NCBI GenBank assembly: GCA_021798655.1
Contig: JAJZFE010000234.1
Location: 1-6,824 of the forward strand
DNA: 6,824 nucleotides
Direction: 5' to 3'
Source: Acidobacteriota bacterium
Lineage (GTDB): Bacteria; Acidobacteriota; Terriglobia; Terriglobales; Acidobacteriaceae
Both the position numbers and the translations under genes were made by a program. Positions 6,417 to 6,824 of the stretch are shown here, piece by piece (position 1 is the first letter of the stretch; each line of letters starts with the position of its first letter). The notes below the pieces were generated by a model. The model had not been told where the DNA came from. It saw only the letters and a list, made by a program, of their open reading frames with translations, and ran no database searches.

Positions 6417-6824
6417 ATGCGGCAGCTACTGTCCCTCTCCCTCGTGCTGGCGACTGCCTGCGTCGCCTCGCAGTTCCACGCGCAGTCGCCCAACGTGCCG
6501 GCCGACGAGCAGAAGGGCTTTGCTGCGCTCACGCAGGCCGACCTTCACCACGACATCGCCTTCCTCGCCTCCGACCACCTCGCCGGCCGCATGAGCATGC
6601 AGCCCGGCGACGACCTCGCCGTGCAGTGGATCGCCGGGCAGTTTGCCAAAGCAGGCTTCGATCCCATCGCCGTCAAAGCCAGCGGCATGCCCTCCTATCA
6701 GCAGAGCTTCGACATCATCGAGTACGTCCCGGACCGCGTGCACAGCAGCGTCACGCTTACCCGCGGCGGCCAGCCCACCGTCTGGCACGCGCCCGAAGCC
6801 TTCGGCGCCTTCAAGCACAATCTC
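6417..6824 (+). CDS. Exported M28-family metallopeptidase, N-terminal part, cut by the window edge
   Basis: The reading frame is open from ATG 6417 to the last base and gives 136 residues of a longer protein. Residues 1-23 are a signal peptide (Leu-rich core, FHAQ near the end); LATAC at 11-15 could also act as a lipobox. Residues about 40-106 have the pattern of the N-terminal region of exported M28 zinc aminopeptidases: ADLHHDIAFLASDHLAGR (41-58), a Pro-Gly segment (63-64), VQWIAGQFAKAGFDP (69-83) and a SYQQSF segment (93-98). The zinc ligands and catalytic Glu of M28 enzymes come later and are outside the window, so activity cannot be judged. Many relatives carry an inserted PA domain after this region, also not visible here. 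The start is 158 bp after the GH35 stop, so it is probably a separate transcription unit. It would act outside the cytoplasm in peptide breakdown. Family assignment rests on the N-terminal pattern only. Confidence 0.72.
   Translation, partial: MRQLLSLSLVLATACVASQFHAQSPNVPADEQKGFAALTQADLHHDIAFLASDHLAGRMSMQPGDDLAVQWIAGQFAKAGFDPIAVKASGMPSYQQSFDIIEYVPDRVHSSVTLTRGGQPTVWHAPEAFGAFKHNL

Noticed and set aside
6020..6532. Minus-strand open frame covering the gap after GH35
   Set aside because: It overlaps two real plus-strand genes and shows no domain or ribosome binding site. The part in the gap has no recognisable protein remnant.

Overview
The window is GC-rich, strongly coding, and reads entirely on the plus strand. 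It looks like part of an Acidobacteriota chromosome, most likely class Terriglobia (the Granulicella/Terriglobus/Acidobacterium group). This is inferred from the gene types: a roughly 1,180-residue Oar-like TonB-dependent receptor with an N-terminal carboxypeptidase-regulatory-like domain, an exported GH35 glycosidase and an exported M28-type peptidase. It is not inferred from a marker gene.

Layout: 1-149 is a leader containing a perfect 8+8 bp inverted repeat (15-34). 150-3686 encodes the outer-membrane receptor, with a signal peptide, a regulatory-like domain, a plug, a long beta-barrel and a C-terminal Phe. 3687-3777 is a 91-bp gap dominated by a strong GC-rich hairpin (3701-3736). 3778-6258 encodes a secreted or lipid-anchored GH35 beta-galactosidase-type enzyme, with acid/base Glu208 in the GH35 signature and a probable nucleophile at Glu313. 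6259-6416 is a 158-bp gap with a small hairpin and a -10-like box close to the next start. 6417 to the right edge (6824) is the N-terminal 136 codons of an exported M28-family peptidase, cut by the window before its metal-binding residues.

The receptor and the glycosidase could form a uptake/degradation pair: the enzyme trims beta-galactoside-containing glycans and the receptor takes up the product or a related ligand across the outer membrane. This rests on adjacency and family knowledge only. The strong hairpin between the two genes means they may be partly or wholly separate transcription units. The peptidase has no obvious functional link to the other two.

I found no RNA gene, mobile element, CRISPR array or defence-type system, and nothing that amounts to a new system. 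The points most worth a second look are the leader palindrome, three close cysteine pairs in the receptor barrel, the form of the catalytic region in the GH35 enzyme, and the intergenic hairpin.
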